Source of the DNA: Herpetosiphonaceae bacterium
GTDB lineage: Bacteria; Chloroflexota; Chloroflexia; Chloroflexales; Herpetosiphonaceae
Direction: 5' to 3'
DNA: 43,995 nt
Assembly: GCA_013538855.1 (NCBI GenBank)
Contig: JABXJS010000233.1
Coordinates: 1 to 43,995, forward strand
The notes under the pieces are model-generated. The model ran no database searches, was not told the DNA's origin, and saw only the letters and a program-made list of their open reading frames with translations. Position numbers and translations under genes: made by a program. Shown here one piece after another: positions 1 to 8,786 of this stretch. Position 1 is the first letter of the stretch. Each line of letters opens with the position of its first letter.

Positions 1-94
1 CGGTTCCTTTCTTGGTTGGCACCACAAAGGATACCGCACGATTCGGCCGCCACACCGTTTACCCTGGCCCCAGGGAGTCCTGTGATCTACTGAG
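1..94. repeat. Left terminal inverted repeat (94 bp)
   Basis: These 94 bases are the exact reverse complement of the last 94 bases of the window (43902-43995). Identity ends at base 95 (a here; its partner position 43901 is also a, where t would be needed). No complete gene lies inside. A sharp boundary with perfect identity suggests both ends of the contig run into two copies of one longer repeat, such as an insertion sequence, where assembly stopped. The true element cannot be named because only this edge is visible. Confidence 0.9.
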
Positions 95-226
95 AATCGC
101 AAGCAAGTGTCTGAAACCATGAAGGATGTGGGAGACACAGTGCAGGATCGGCTGAACCTGCCATCACACGAGTCCTCGTCACAGACTGAAACACAGGCAT
201 ACTTGGGCGAGACGAAACGCATCTAG
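86..226 (+). pseudogene. Possible C-terminal gene remnant next to the left repeat
   Basis: An open frame runs from inside the repeat (after a TGA at 83-85) to a TAG at 224-226. It encodes about 46 mostly polar residues that include ENRKQVSETMKDVGD and end in YLGETKRI. An internal ATG lies at 119 but has no convincing ribosome binding site. The composition resembles the tail of a real protein that has lost its front, which fits disruption by the repeat. I do not recognise the family, and a chance open frame is equally possible. The rest of 95-342 holds only the hairpin at 291-317. Confidence 0.2.
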
Positions 227-290
227 CGGATCGGGGAGAGTGCTCCCGTGCATGGGTCAATGTAGATCGCCCAACTGCATAGCCACAGGA

Positions 291-317
291 AAGGCGGGGG
301 CAATCCTCCCCCGCCTT
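291..317 (+). terminator. GC-rich hairpin upstream of the Nudix gene
   Basis: A perfect 10-bp inverted repeat (291-300 with 308-317, arms AAGGCGGGGG/CCCCCGCCTT) has a 7-base loop. No T run follows, so it is a weaker terminator candidate. It may end whatever was transcribed from the left, or fold in the Nudix leader, since the Nudix start lies 25 bases further on. Confidence 0.4.
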
Positions 318-342
318 ATGCATGATTGGGAGTCTCCCGACT

Positions 343-792
343 ATGAATCGGCAACTAACAAAACAACGCACAGCGTACTCAGCAGGTGGAGTGTGTTACC
401 GCTGGATCGGTGACACACCAGAGGTCGTTCTTATCGCCACGCTCAACGGCACGCGCTGGGGCTTGCCCAAAGGCCAGCCGCACGCCGACGAGAGTCCCGC
501 CGAGGCAGCAATTCGCGAGATCGCCGAAGAGACCGGCATCCAGGGCGAGGTGCTGCGCGAGCTATCCTCGATTGAGTACTGGTTCCGCTCTGGCTCCACG
601 CGCGTGCACAAGCTGGTGGAGTTTTTCCTGCTGCGCTCGTGTGGAGGCAGCATCCAGCCGCAGCTCTCCGAAGTTGATGATGCGCGCTGGATACCGCTGC
701 CGACAGCGATCGAGATGATCAGCTTTCCGCGCGAGCGGGCCATTCTAGAGCGTGTGCGCAATCTTTGGCGCGAAAACGCGCTGATCAAGTAG
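343..792 (+). CDS. Nudix hydrolase
   Basis: A 149-residue protein that should hydrolyse a nucleoside diphosphate linked to another moiety, with a divalent metal; the substrate cannot be read from sequence. The Nudix box is complete: a Gly at GQPHADESPAE, then REIAEETGI, matching GX5EX7REUXEEXGU. It sits near residues 43-65, as usual for the single-domain family. An upstream in-frame ATG at 322 would add seven residues, but 343 gives the standard N-terminus. The next gene is convergent, with only four bases between the stops. The fold is near certain and the substrate unknown. Diadenosine polyphosphate or oxidised nucleotide cleavage are the usual alternatives. Confidence 0.9.
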   Translation: MNRQLTKQRTAYSAGGVCYRWIGDTPEVVLIATLNGTRWGLPKGQPHADESPAEAAIREIAEETGIQGEVLRELSSIEYWFRSGSTRVHKLVEFFLLRSCGGSIQPQLSEVDDARWIPLPTAIEMISFPRERAILERVRNLWRENALIK

Positions 793-796
793 CGCG

Positions 797-1465
797 CTAG
801 CGGCGGGCGAGCGTCGTCACCGTCGGCAGCAGGCGCACCATCTCGTAGGCCACTGGTAGGCCGATAATTGTGATGCCAGCGATCCAGGCAAACTCGAGCC
901 ACACAAGACTCATCCACCAGCCGACAAGCACGAAGTAGATAATGCGCACGCCGATGCTCACATCGGGCAGGCTGCTGTTGTGCGCCAGCGATGCATCCGA
1001 TGGAATGTTGAACGGGCTAAGGAAGGCAATCTGCGGCAGCACGCGCACCATGGCATAGGTCAGCGGCAGGCCGATCAGCGTCATGCTGATGAGCCAGGCA
1101 AACACAATCCAGATCTGGCTGAGCCAAATTCCCACCGTAAAAAAGTAGACCAAGCGCACCAAGATTCCAACGATGGAAAACTTCGCGCTGCCGCCCTGGA
1201 GATCGCGTAGCCAGCGCTCAAGCAGCGATGGCTCGACAGTTGTCGCCCCTGTGCTGGCATAGGCCATGGGGTTGGCCGCTGGCGCGGCCGCTGCCGGAGC
1301 AGGCCGGTAGCCAGCAGGCTGCGGCTCAGCGTAGGTGATTGGCGGCAGATTGGCCGCATTGATCGTTGGGGGAGCAGCGGGGCCAAGCGGAATGCTCTGA
1401 CCACACTCGAGACAGTGTGTAGCATTGGGCTTCAGCGGACTCCCACATTCTTGGCAGTAGAGCAT
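797..1465 (-). CDS. Zinc-ribbon plus tandem YccF-domain membrane protein
   Basis: A 222-residue membrane protein. The N-terminus has two CxxC pairs (CQECG and CLECG), forming a zinc ribbon of the kind found at the front of many small membrane proteins. A Pro/Ala-rich linker follows, then two similar hydrophobic blocks, each ending in an IGLP motif (TLIGLPLTYAMVRVLP and TIIGLPVAYEMVRLLP). This is the YccF (DUF307) repeat. The start at MLYCQECG is chosen over an upstream ATG at 1528 because the zinc ribbon then begins the protein, as in the family, and AAAGGA lies upstream. The function of YccF proteins is not established. The gene is divergent from the operon that starts at 1610. Confidence 0.75.
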   Translation of the reverse strand: MLYCQECGSPLKPNATHCLECGQSIPLGPAAPPTINAANLPPITYAEPQPAGYRPAPAAAAPAANPMAYASTGATTVEPSLLERWLRDLQGGSAKFSIVGILVRLVYFFTVGIWLSQIWIVFAWLISMTLIGLPLTYAMVRVLPQIAFLSPFNIPSDASLAHNSSLPDVSIGVRIIYFVLVGWWMSLVWLEFAWIAGITIIGLPVAYEMVRLLPTVTTLARR

Positions 1466-1570
1466 AGAGAGTGATCCTTTCGCTTTGTTCGTACTGGTTT
1501 GACGCTGGCATCCATCAAAAGGATGCACCCGCGGTGTATATCCACTCTACAGCAATAGGTTTTTCTCTGC

Positions 1571-1576
1571 TATAAT
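1571..1576 (+). promoter_or_regulatory. Candidate -10 box for the 1610-6914 operon
   Basis: A perfect TATAAT lies 33 bases before the GTG start at 1610. No good -35 hexamer is seen at standard spacing. The position in the divergent intergenic gap and the exact hexamer support it as the operon promoter. Confidence 0.5.
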
Positions 1577-1609
1577 TCCTCAAGCTAGCATACATCGAGA
1601 GGATCACCA

Positions 1610-2560
1610 GTGTACCAGCCACCGCCATCGTACAATAATTATGGCGTGCCCAGCACCCCCATCGGCAGCATCTGGTCACAGACCATCCAGCTGCTACGTC
1701 GATTCCCCAGCGTCTTTATGGGGCTGGCAGCGCTAGAAATCATCCCCCAGCTGCTTTTTGCGGTCTATGCCGAGGCTAGCGGCCTCAGTCAGCGCTTCGA
1801 GACCCAGTACCTCCAGCTCGTCGGCGAGCTAGAGCGACGGGTTCAGCAGGCCACCGAGTCCGGCAACAGCAATGTGCTCACCGGCTTCCCATGGGGGCTA
1901 GACTACAGCGCCTTTCAGCAGTTTATGCTCGCCAGCATCGTGCTGCTGCTGATTCAGTACTTCATCCTGCGCAACCTAGCGATTGGCGGCGCGGTGGCAG
2001 CGGTCGGCGACGCGTATAGCACCGAGCGGCCGAGCTTCGGCGCGGCAATGAGCAGCGGCATCCGCAGCCTGCCCGCCCTGCTTGGCTGGGGGTTGATTTC
2101 CGTGAGCGTCTTTCTGCTGTTTGCGGTCACCTTGCTCATCCCATGTTTGGGCGTGTTTATCTGGGCTGGCGTGCTGATCTTTTTGCATATCCGGCTGCTC
2201 TTGGTGCCGCAGGTCGTTGTGGCCGAGCAGCAGGGGTTGTTTAGCGCCATCGGGCGCTCCTGGCAGCTCACCCGCAACCGCTTCTGGCGCTTTTTTGGGG
2301 CGTGGCTGCTCTTCTCGATCGTAGTCACCATGGGCGCGCGCGTTGTCACCAGCCTCTTCAACAGCGTGATTGTGAGCATAACCGGCACCAGTCACGGCTT
2401 CTCGCTGGCCGCCACGCAGGCAGTTGCAACAGTCGTAAGCCTGATCGCAACACCAATCGCCTATATCGCCTACACGCTGCTGTACTACGATGGCGTGCGC
2501 CAGGAGCAGCAAGCACCGCCACCGCCGCCAGTCTATCCAACGTATCCACCGTATCAATAG
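1610..2560 (+). CDS. Multi-pass membrane protein, GDPD membrane-domain type
   Basis: A 316-residue integral membrane protein with about six hydrophobic segments. Its segment RSWQLTRNRFWRFFGAWLL is typical of the membrane domain found in glycerophosphodiester phosphodiesterase-associated proteins (PF10110-like). No catalytic phosphodiesterase domain is present. The tail is Pro/Tyr-rich (PPPPPVYPTYPPYQ). The start is a GTG with GAGAGGATC upstream, because no ATG fits. It is the first gene of a tight operon with DUF4129, DUF4350, MoxR and DUF58 genes, a neighbourhood seen in several phyla. A role in membrane or envelope assembly together with the MoxR chaperone is inferred only. Confidence 0.75.
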   Translation: MYQPPPSYNNYGVPSTPIGSIWSQTIQLLRRFPSVFMGLAALEIIPQLLFAVYAEASGLSQRFETQYLQLVGELERRVQQATESGNSNVLTGFPWGLDYSAFQQFMLASIVLLLIQYFILRNLAIGGAVAAVGDAYSTERPSFGAAMSSGIRSLPALLGWGLISVSVFLLFAVTLLIPCLGVFIWAGVLIFLHIRLLLVPQVVVAEQQGLFSAIGRSWQLTRNRFWRFFGAWLLFSIVVTMGARVVTSLFNSVIVSITGTSHGFSLAATQAVATVVSLIATPIAYIAYTLLYYDGVRQEQQAPPPPPVYPTYPPYQ

Positions 2561-2574
2561 ACGAGAGAGGTTGC

Positions 2575-3489
2575 ATGGCTCTGCTGCGTCGAATTTTAGC
2601 TGGAGCAGCCGTGGTCTGGCTTGTGTGCAGCTTAACACCAGCGCTGGCACAAACAGCCGACTGGACGCTCGATGAGTATCAGCAGCTTGTGCGTGAGGCA
2701 CTGGCTTCCGCCCAGCGCAACGATGAGATCGGCCTGCGCGATGCTGCCGCGAAGCTCAAGGCCATCACAGAGCTGCAAGCGCCGGATGGCAGCATCCTGC
2801 CGGTCAACAACAGCTGGCTAACCACCGAGCTGGATAAGTCGACCGTCAATATGCAGCGGATCGCCACCCGCCTGGGCACCATCATCGAGGTGCTGACCCA
2901 CACCAACACCAGCGATCCAGCCGCGCTAGAGCAGCTGCGTGGTATCTTGAGCAACCCACCGTTCAACTACAACCTCGACGTGCCAGATGTGCCGGTGTCG
3001 CTCAGCGGCGGCGACTGGCTCGCGAGCCTGTTTAGCATCAGCAAGAGCTGCCTTACGTTCCTGGGCATCCTCGCGGTGGTTATTCTGATCGGCTACTTTG
3101 TGGTTACGCTGCGCAATAACTCGCTGCCCGCGCCACGCAAGCTCACCAGCGAGCCAAACAGCGAAGAGCTGCCGATGGTCAAGAGCAGCGGCGAGGCTAT
3201 TCAGCGCGCCGATCAGGTGGCCCAAGAGGAGCGCGACTTCCGCAAAGCGGTGCGATTCTTGTATCTCTCGACGCTGCTCTGGCTCTCCGAGCGCCAGGTG
3301 CTCGCCTTTGATCGCACGCTGACTAATCGCGAGGTGCTGGCGGCCATTCCAACAGCATCGCCGCTGCACGCACGGCTAGCACCAGTGGTGCAGACATTTG
3401 ATCGCGTCTGGTATGGGTTTAAAGATATCGACCAGGCCGCCTTTGAGCACTTTCGGCAGCAGGTAACAGCGCTGCGGGAGGGTCGCTGA
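2575..3489 (+). CDS. DUF4129 domain protein with signal peptide
   Basis: A 304-residue protein. It has a signal peptide (MALLRRILAGAAVVW..., cut near ALAQ), an extracytoplasmic helical region, one membrane segment near residues 155-175, and a cytoplasmic DUF4129 domain at the C-terminus (FLYLSTLLWLSERQ through FDRVWYGF). DUF4129 is the C-terminal domain of membrane transglutaminases of the TgpA type; here it stands alone, with no transglutaminase domain. A longer open frame begins at 2302 inside the previous gene, but the ATG at 2575 gives the signal peptide, 14 bases after the previous stop. Its stop shares one base with the next start, so translation is probably coupled. Confidence 0.8.
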   Translation: MALLRRILAGAAVVWLVCSLTPALAQTADWTLDEYQQLVREALASAQRNDEIGLRDAAAKLKAITELQAPDGSILPVNNSWLTTELDKSTVNMQRIATRLGTIIEVLTHTNTSDPAALEQLRGILSNPPFNYNLDVPDVPVSLSGGDWLASLFSISKSCLTFLGILAVVILIGYFVVTLRNNSLPAPRKLTSEPNSEELPMVKSSGEAIQRADQVAQEERDFRKAVRFLYLSTLLWLSERQVLAFDRTLTNREVLAAIPTASPLHARLAPVVQTFDRVWYGFKDIDQAAFEHFRQQVTALREGR

Positions 3490-4637
3490 TGAATCGGCGC
3501 GGAATTATCCCGGCTGTGCTGGTGGTGCTGCTGATCGGGGGCTGCTTCTGGCTGCTCACATCCGTCAAGCGCAGTGTGCCGTCACTTGGTCCGCCTGGCT
3601 CGATGTACAACACCGATGACGATGGCGCGGCCGCTCTGCAGCGCTGGCTCGCAGCGATCGGCTACAAGGCCGAGTCCTTTGAGTATCGCCAGTGGCAGTT
3701 CGACGACAAAGCTGATGCCCTGCTGATCTTTACGCCAAGCGATCCGATCACCCAGCAGGAGGTTGATGTCGCCCTCGACTGGGTCAGCACCACTGGTGGC
3801 ACGCTGATCGTGGTCGATAGCTTCAGCAACCCGTTTTTCGAGCACTACAACCTCCGCCTCGCGTCCGATGCTGAGCCCTTGACCAACACCACGGTGTTGC
3901 TGCAGCAGCCGCTCGCCAATCCTAGCGTCAAGGATATGACGGTGCGCTCCTCGCTTAGCTTTGAGACGAACCGTAGCAATGGGGTGGTGCTCGCCGAGGT
4001 GCAAGGCCAGCCAGTGCTGGTCGCCATCTCCGAGGGCAGCGGGATGATCTACCTGTGCTCAGCGCCAGACCTATTCAGCAACACCGGCCTCATCAATGAG
4101 AACAATGCCAGGGTGATGCTGAATATGCTCAGCCACGTGCCGCAAAACGGCCGCGTGCTCTTCGATGAGGTGCACCACGAGCGCAATATACCGCCAGCAC
4201 CGCCAGGCAAGCCGGTGGCCTTTCCGCCGCTGGTCGCCGCGCTGATCTATCTCGCGGTTATCCTGGGCATGTGGGCGCTGCTCACCGGACGGCGCTTCGG
4301 TGCACTAGTGCCGCTGCGCTCCGAGATGGCCCAGCGCTCCAGCGCCGAGTACATCCAGTCGATGGCGATCTTGTTCCGACGTGGTCGCCAGAGCAGCTAC
4401 ATTTTGCAGCACTACAAGCAGATGTTTAAGCGCCGCCTGGCCACGCCCTACGCCATCAACCCCAATAGCGCTGACGCGGACTTTATTCGCGAGCTACAGC
4501 GCTTCGTCACACTCGACGCGGCGCGCCTCGCTGCCCTGCTCCAGGCGCTGAGCATCGAGCGACCGAGCGAGGATCACCTGCTGCGCAGCGTCCACGCCAC
4601 CGATACCTTTATTCACGAGCTTGAGAGCAGACGCTAA
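3489..4637 (+). CDS. DUF4350 domain protein
   Basis: A 382-residue protein. It has an N-terminal membrane anchor (residues about 5-22), an extracytoplasmic domain of the DUF4350 type (residues about 35-220; note the N-terminal [14 protein letters not shown] and a [10 protein letters not shown] strand), a second membrane segment near residues 250-267, and a helical cytoplasmic tail. DUF4350 resembles a non-catalytic glutamine-amidotransferase-like fold and is regularly encoded beside MoxR and DUF58 genes. The ATG overlaps the previous stop by one base. The biochemical role is unknown; it probably forms one membrane complex with its operon partners. Confidence 0.8.
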   Translation: MNRRGIIPAVLVVLLIGGCFWLLTSVKRSVPSLGPPGSMYNTDDDGAAALQRWLAAIGYKAESFEYRQWQFDDKADALLIFTPSDPITQQEVDVALDWVSTTGGTLIVVDSFSNPFFEHYNLRLASDAEPLTNTTVLLQQPLANPSVKDMTVRSSLSFETNRSNGVVLAEVQGQPVLVAISEGSGMIYLCSAPDLFSNTGLINENNARVMLNMLSHVPQNGRVLFDEVHHERNIPPAPPGKPVAFPPLVAALIYLAVILGMWALLTGRRFGALVPLRSEMAQRSSAEYIQSMAILFRRGRQSSYILQHYKQMFKRRLATPYAINPNSADADFIRELQRFVTLDAARLAALLQALSIERPSEDHLLRSVHATDTFIHELESRR

Positions 4638-4656
4638 TTGGTCTGACGGAGGATCC

Positions 4657-5604
4657 ATGCTGGTAAAACAAGTTGCAGACTATCTGCGCCATGAGTCGTC
4701 CAAAGTGTTGGTGGGCCAAGACGAGGCCTGGACGCAGCTGGTTGTGGCGCTGCTCAGCGGCGGCCATGTCCTGCTTGAGGGCGTACCGGGCACCGCGAAA
4801 ACGTTAATGGCCAAGACACTGGCGCATTTGCTGCAAGCCGAGTTTAAGCGCGTCCAGTTCACGCCCGACCTGATGCCCTCCGACGTGATGGGGACCACGG
4901 TGTACGAGATGGCCAAAAGCGAGTTCCGCCTGCGCAAAGGCCCGATCTTCACCCAGATCCTGCTCGGCGATGAGATCAACCGCGCACCAGCCAAAACCCA
5001 GGCGGCGCTGCTGGAGGCGATGGAAGAGCAGCAGGTCACCATCGATGGCCAGACGCTGGCGCTGCCGCAGCCGTTCTTTGTGATCGCCACCCAGAACCCG
5101 ATGGAGTACGAAGGCACCTATCCGCTGCCAGAGGCGCAGCTCGACCGCTTTGTGTTCAAGGTGCTGATCGGCTATAGCCCGCCGGAGGTGGAGGCCGAGG
5201 TGCTGCACCGCTACAATCAGGGCTTCGACGCCCGCCATCTTGAGTCGGCCAATCTTCAGCCGACCGTCACCCCCGACACCATCGCCAAGTGCAAGAGCGA
5301 GATTCGCGCGCTGCGCGTCGAGGACGGCGTCATCAACTACATCAACGCGATCGCCCAGGAGTCGCGGCGATCGCCCGACCTGCTGCTCGGCGGCTCCCCG
5401 CGCGCCTCGATTGCCCTGCTGCTGACGGCAAAAACCTTCGCCGCCATCCAGGGCCGCGATTATGTCACGCCAGATGACGTCAAGTTTCTGGTGCGGCCGG
5501 TCTATCGCCATCGCATTATTCTTAAGCCAGAGGCTGAGATCGAGGGTCTGACGCCAGACAACGCCATGGCGCGCATCCTGGCGCGGGTCGAGGTTCCGCG
5601 CTGA
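4657..5604 (+). CDS. MoxR-family AAA+ ATPase
   Basis: A 315-residue cytoplasmic ATPase of the MoxR (AAA_3) family. The Walker A motif is GVPGTAKT (about residues 42-49), the Walker B region [21 protein letters not shown], sensor 1 [21 protein letters not shown] spans the conserved Asn and Arg finger, and an AAA lid domain follows. MoxR ATPases act as chaperones that mature or activate partner proteins, often ones with VWA or DUF58 domains. The chosen ATG has GGAGG upstream. An in-frame ATG at 4621, inside the previous gene, is less likely. The stop TGA overlaps the ATG of the DUF58 gene, the usual MoxR partner. Confidence 0.95.
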   Translation: MLVKQVADYLRHESSKVLVGQDEAWTQLVVALLSGGHVLLEGVPGTAKTLMAKTLAHLLQAEFKRVQFTPDLMPSDVMGTTVYEMAKSEFRLRKGPIFTQILLGDEINRAPAKTQAALLEAMEEQQVTIDGQTLALPQPFFVIATQNPMEYEGTYPLPEAQLDRFVFKVLIGYSPPEVEAEVLHRYNQGFDARHLESANLQPTVTPDTIAKCKSEIRALRVEDGVINYINAIAQESRRSPDLLLGGSPRASIALLLTAKTFAAIQGRDYVTPDDVKFLVRPVYRHRIILKPEAEIEGLTPDNAMARILARVEVPR

Positions 5605-6914
5605 TGATTCCATCACGCCGTTTACTTGCCTTAGGCGTGCTCGGCGTGCTGCCGGTGATCGCCGCCGCCAGCAACGCTAGCCTGTGGGCGCTGGTGGCCT
5701 TCTACATCGCCGTCATCTTCATTGCGCTGTTCGTCGACTGGCAGATCACGCCCAAGCCAGCGGCGCTGGATATCGCGCGCATCAACGAGCCAAAGCTGTC
5801 GCTGGGCGCAGCCAACAAAATTGCCCTGGCTGTGCACAACACCAGCAATCGCCCGCTCAAGCTGCGTATCCGCGATGAGTTCCCGCCAGAGCTGCCGAGC
5901 GACGCGATCTTTTTAGATCTGACAGTTGAGCCAGAGACGGTCGAGGAGGTCACGTACCATCTACGGCCGGTACGGCGTGGCGACTACCGCTTTGGCAATA
6001 TCAATGTGCGCTATGGCAGCACGCTCGGCTTCTTTCAGCGCCAGATGACGGTGGACTTTGGCGAAGTGGTCAAAGTCTATCCGAATATTCTCGATATTCG
6101 CAAGTACGATCTGCTGGCACGGCGGGGCCTGCTGGCCGAGCTGGGCCTACGGCAGGCGCGCATCTATGGCTCAGGCAGCGAGTTCGAGCGCCTGCGCGAC
6201 TATACGCCCGATGATGAGTTTCGCCGCATCAATTGGCGCGCCACCGCCCGCCGCAATAAGCTGATCGCCGCCGAGTACGAGACCGAGCGCTCACAGCATA
6301 TCATCTGCGCGATCGATACTGGCCGCCTGATGCGCCCAACCATCGCCAACATCTCGAAGCTCGACTATGCGATCAACGCTGCGCTGATGCTGGGCTACAT
6401 CGCCTCGCTCAAGGGCGACCATATCGGCATGCTGTCGTTCGCCGATCACGTCGGACGCTTCCTGCCGCCGCGGCGCGGCAAGGCCCAGTTCTATCAGATG
6501 CTGGAGACGCTGTACAATCTGCCGTCGCAGCCGGTCGAGTCCGACTACGGGCTGGCGCTGGCCTACCTCGGCCTGAAGAACAAGCGCCGCTCGCTGCTGG
6601 TGGTCTTCACCGATATCTCAACGATGGACGCCGCACGCCCGCTCATTCAGCATATGAGTCGGCTCGCCAAGACGCACCTAGCCGTGTGCGTCGTTATGAG
6701 CGATCCAACTGTGGTGCGCTACAAGCAGCAGCCGGTGCACACATCGGTCGATGTGTACGAGCGCGCCATGGCCGAGATTGTGCTCAACGAGCGCCAAGTG
6801 GTGCTCGATACGCTCAATCAGGCTGGCGTGCAGACCATCGACGTGGCCGCCGATAAGCTCACCGTCGCGGTGATCAATAAGTACCTGGAGCTTAAAGGCC
6901 GCGGCATGATCTAG
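5604..6914 (+). CDS. DUF58 (VWA-like) protein
   Basis: A 436-residue protein with two N-terminal membrane segments (residues about 5-45), a beta-rich extracytoplasmic part, then the signature DUF58 block: GSGSEFERLRDYTPDDEFRR followed by INWRATAR. After this comes a von Willebrand A-like fold, with CAIDTGR near the expected MIDAS position and LLVVFTDIS as a later strand. Only parts of the metal-binding motif are obvious. DUF58 proteins are the standard partners of MoxR ATPases. It is the last gene of the operon; a strong terminator follows at 6934-6975. Confidence 0.9.
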   Translation: MIPSRRLLALGVLGVLPVIAAASNASLWALVAFYIAVIFIALFVDWQITPKPAALDIARINEPKLSLGAANKIALAVHNTSNRPLKLRIRDEFPPELPSDAIFLDLTVEPETVEEVTYHLRPVRRGDYRFGNINVRYGSTLGFFQRQMTVDFGEVVKVYPNILDIRKYDLLARRGLLAELGLRQARIYGSGSEFERLRDYTPDDEFRRINWRATARRNKLIAAEYETERSQHIICAIDTGRLMRPTIANISKLDYAINAALMLGYIASLKGDHIGMLSFADHVGRFLPPRRGKAQFYQMLETLYNLPSQPVESDYGLALAYLGLKNKRRSLLVVFTDISTMDAARPLIQHMSRLAKTHLAVCVVMSDPTVVRYKQQPVHTSVDVYERAMAEIVLNERQVVLDTLNQAGVQTIDVAADKLTVAVINKYLELKGRGMI

Positions 6915-6933
6915 CCGCCGCCCCAGCCTGCTC

Positions 6934-6975
6934 GCGCCGGATGCCCACACCCACGCATCCGGCGCTTTGATTTTT
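6934..6975 (+). terminator. Intrinsic terminator of the MoxR/DUF58 operon
   Basis: A perfect 11-bp stem (6934-6944 with 6955-6965, GCGCCGGATGC/GCATCCGGCGC) with a 10-base loop is followed by TTTGATTTTT. It lies 20 bases after the DUF58 stop. Confidence 0.85.
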
Positions 6976-7002
6976 AGCAATTTCAAACATGCTGCTGAAA
7001 TT

Positions 7003-7035
7003 GTGTAATGTTTTGCGCCTAAAGCGAGTCATATA
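7003..7035 (+). promoter_or_regulatory. Bipartite promoter-like element, copy 1
   Basis: GTGTAATG (7003-7010), 13 unrelated bases, then GCGAGTCATATA (7024-7035), about 50 bases before the start of the first secreted paralogue. The same two blocks at the same spacing recur at 8613-8645 before the second paralogue, while the spacers differ. Conservation of blocks but not spacer suggests a sigma-factor or activator recognition site. It does not match the housekeeping TTGACA/TATAAT pair well. Confidence 0.6.
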
Positions 7036-7086
7036 AAGTGAGCGTAGAGCATGCCCCCCTTTTTAGTTTGATGATGGAGGAGTTCA

Positions 7087-8499
7087 ATGGTTAAACGCCT
7101 ACTTGCCATGGTTGGACTTGGTCTACTGCTGGCCAGCGCCAGCGTGCGCGCCGCTGCACCACGAGTCAGCGCCCCAACCGCCCCGTTCCGCCACGTCGTG
7201 CTCCAAACAAGCGCCAACACGGAGTTTACACTGACCAGCGATAGCCATGCCCTAGTTACCTACGAAAACAATGCCGTTTATGGCAGCAGTCCGGCAGTCA
7301 TCAGCACCCATACGAGCGATCCATATACGGATACCACCCTGGTCGTCACCGGCACATACTCGTTGGTCACGACAGCCAGCACTGGCTACTACATCGGAGA
7401 TGATGGGCTGATCTACCAGGTGCCTGTTGATGGCGGCACGCCCAGTGTGCTCACCACACCCTACTCATCAACGCAGCCGCCGTCGTCGCCGCCGCTGGAG
7501 CTGCTGTACGAGCCATATCTGTACCTCAGCCCCGACGAGCAACATCTGTTTTACCGCACGGTTCGCGAGCGCGATAGCACCACCAACGCAGTTGTAGCAG
7601 TAGACATCCATAGCGTCGACTTAACCACCGAGGAAGATCAGATCATCAACGGCAGCATTGGGGCGGCACCGCAGTACGACCTGCACATCACCGCGCACGG
7701 CGCAGTGTTCTTCCGCGATGCCACCGCTGAGAGCCTGTATGTAGCCGAGCAAGATGGTAGCGTCACGCTGATCAGCGCGCCAGTGCCACACTACGATGCG
7801 GCCGTGTACCCGCTGCACAGCGTTGACGAAGCGCTGCTCATCACCAAGAACGGCCAAGACTATAGCATTGTGCGCTTTGATGTTGCGACCAAAACCAGCA
7901 CACCCCTTGTTGATGCTGGCACATTTCAGCCAGTCATTCTTGTCCTTAGCCCTGATGAGCAGTCGATGATTGCGCTGCTCAACAGCACGACAACGTTCTT
8001 CAAAGTGAACACGAGCACGGGCGCGCAGGAGCCGCTCCCGATGCTTAGCTCGGCCAGCGAGATCGAGTTCTTTGATCAGACGCACCTGCTGTTCACCGAA
8101 AACAGCACGAGCTCGGGAACGCGCGAACTGTATGAGTACGATTTCCAAAGCCAAAACACCTCCCTGATTGTCGATGTGACCGACTATGGGGTGCTGATCA
8201 ATCACGCAGGAACGGCGGTGCTGCTCCGCTCTAGCTACTGCACAGGCGTATCGCTGTGCTGGGTTGACGGGCTGGAGTACATCGATCTGGCGACGAACGC
8301 GCGCACGCTGATCTACGACGCTACGGCCAACCCGATCCGCGTTGATAATCAACTGCCGTTCTTGATCACCTTCAGCCCCAACGATCAGTTTATCGTCTTC
8401 CGCCAGCTAACCAGCACTGGCGTCATCTACCATGGGCTGTTCCTGGACGCTGAATTCGCGCCAGTCGACCAGAGCTACCTGCCGATGCTGCTGAACTAG
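7087..8499 (+). CDS. Secreted beta-propeller-like protein (paralogue 1)
   Basis: A 470-residue exported protein with a signal peptide (MVKRLLAMVGLGLLLAS, cut near VRAAA). The mature part is rich in short beta repeats of the kind seen in WD40/TolB-like propellers: LSPDEQHLFYRT, LSPDEQSMIALL and FSPNDQFIVFRQL each resemble the S-P-D-x-x propeller blade start. The segment DGLIYQVPVDGGTPSV recurs almost unchanged in the next gene. The protein ends in QSYLPMLLN. A strong ribosome binding site (GGAGGAG) precedes the ATG. No enzyme motif is seen; binding or surface display is the best guess. It has its own promoter-like element and terminator, so it is probably monocistronic. Confidence 0.75.
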   Translation: MVKRLLAMVGLGLLLASASVRAAAPRVSAPTAPFRHVVLQTSANTEFTLTSDSHALVTYENNAVYGSSPAVISTHTSDPYTDTTLVVTGTYSLVTTASTGYYIGDDGLIYQVPVDGGTPSVLTTPYSSTQPPSSPPLELLYEPYLYLSPDEQHLFYRTVRERDSTTNAVVAVDIHSVDLTTEEDQIINGSIGAAPQYDLHITAHGAVFFRDATAESLYVAEQDGSVTLISAPVPHYDAAVYPLHSVDEALLITKNGQDYSIVRFDVATKTSTPLVDAGTFQPVILVLSPDEQSMIALLNSTTTFFKVNTSTGAQEPLPMLSSASEIEFFDQTHLLFTENSTSSGTRELYEYDFQSQNTSLIVDVTDYGVLINHAGTAVLLRSSYCTGVSLCWVDGLEYIDLATNARTLIYDATANPIRVDNQLPFLITFSPNDQFIVFRQLTSTGVIYHGLFLDAEFAPVDQSYLPMLLN

Positions 8500-8522
8500 C
8501 CGCTTCTGCTGCATAGCATCCC

Positions 8523-8566
8523 ACAGCAAAACCACAGGCTACGCTGCGCGCCTGTGGTTTTGCTGT
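8523..8566 (+). terminator. Very strong hairpin after paralogue 1
   Basis: A perfect 17-bp stem (8523-8539 with 8550-8566) with a 10-base loop and a TTTT tract inside its 3' arm. It separates the two secreted paralogues transcriptionally. Confidence 0.8.
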
Positions 8567-8612
8567 ATGTCCGATCCCCTACCTGCATCCTCGTATAAAC
8601 GTTTGCAGCAGC

Positions 8613-8645
8613 GTGTAATGATCTCGCTCTGCCGCGAGTCATATA
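8613..8645 (+). promoter_or_regulatory. Bipartite promoter-like element, copy 2
   Basis: GTGTAATG (8613-8620), 13 bases, then GCGAGTCATATA (8634-8645). It is identical in both blocks and in spacing to the element at 7003-7035. Here it lies about 140 bases before the ATG at 8787, which implies a longer leader than for the first paralogue. Confidence 0.6.
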
Positions 8646-8786
8646 GATAAATCACGGGCAGCATAGCTATCGTCAGCTATCGCACAGCAGCAGCCGAGAG
8701 TGTAAGCGCCTAGGCAGGCATAGACGAGAGCAGGAAGAGCAGGAACAGCGGGGAGCCGTAGCCTTTTGTAGTAATAAGGAGTTACA

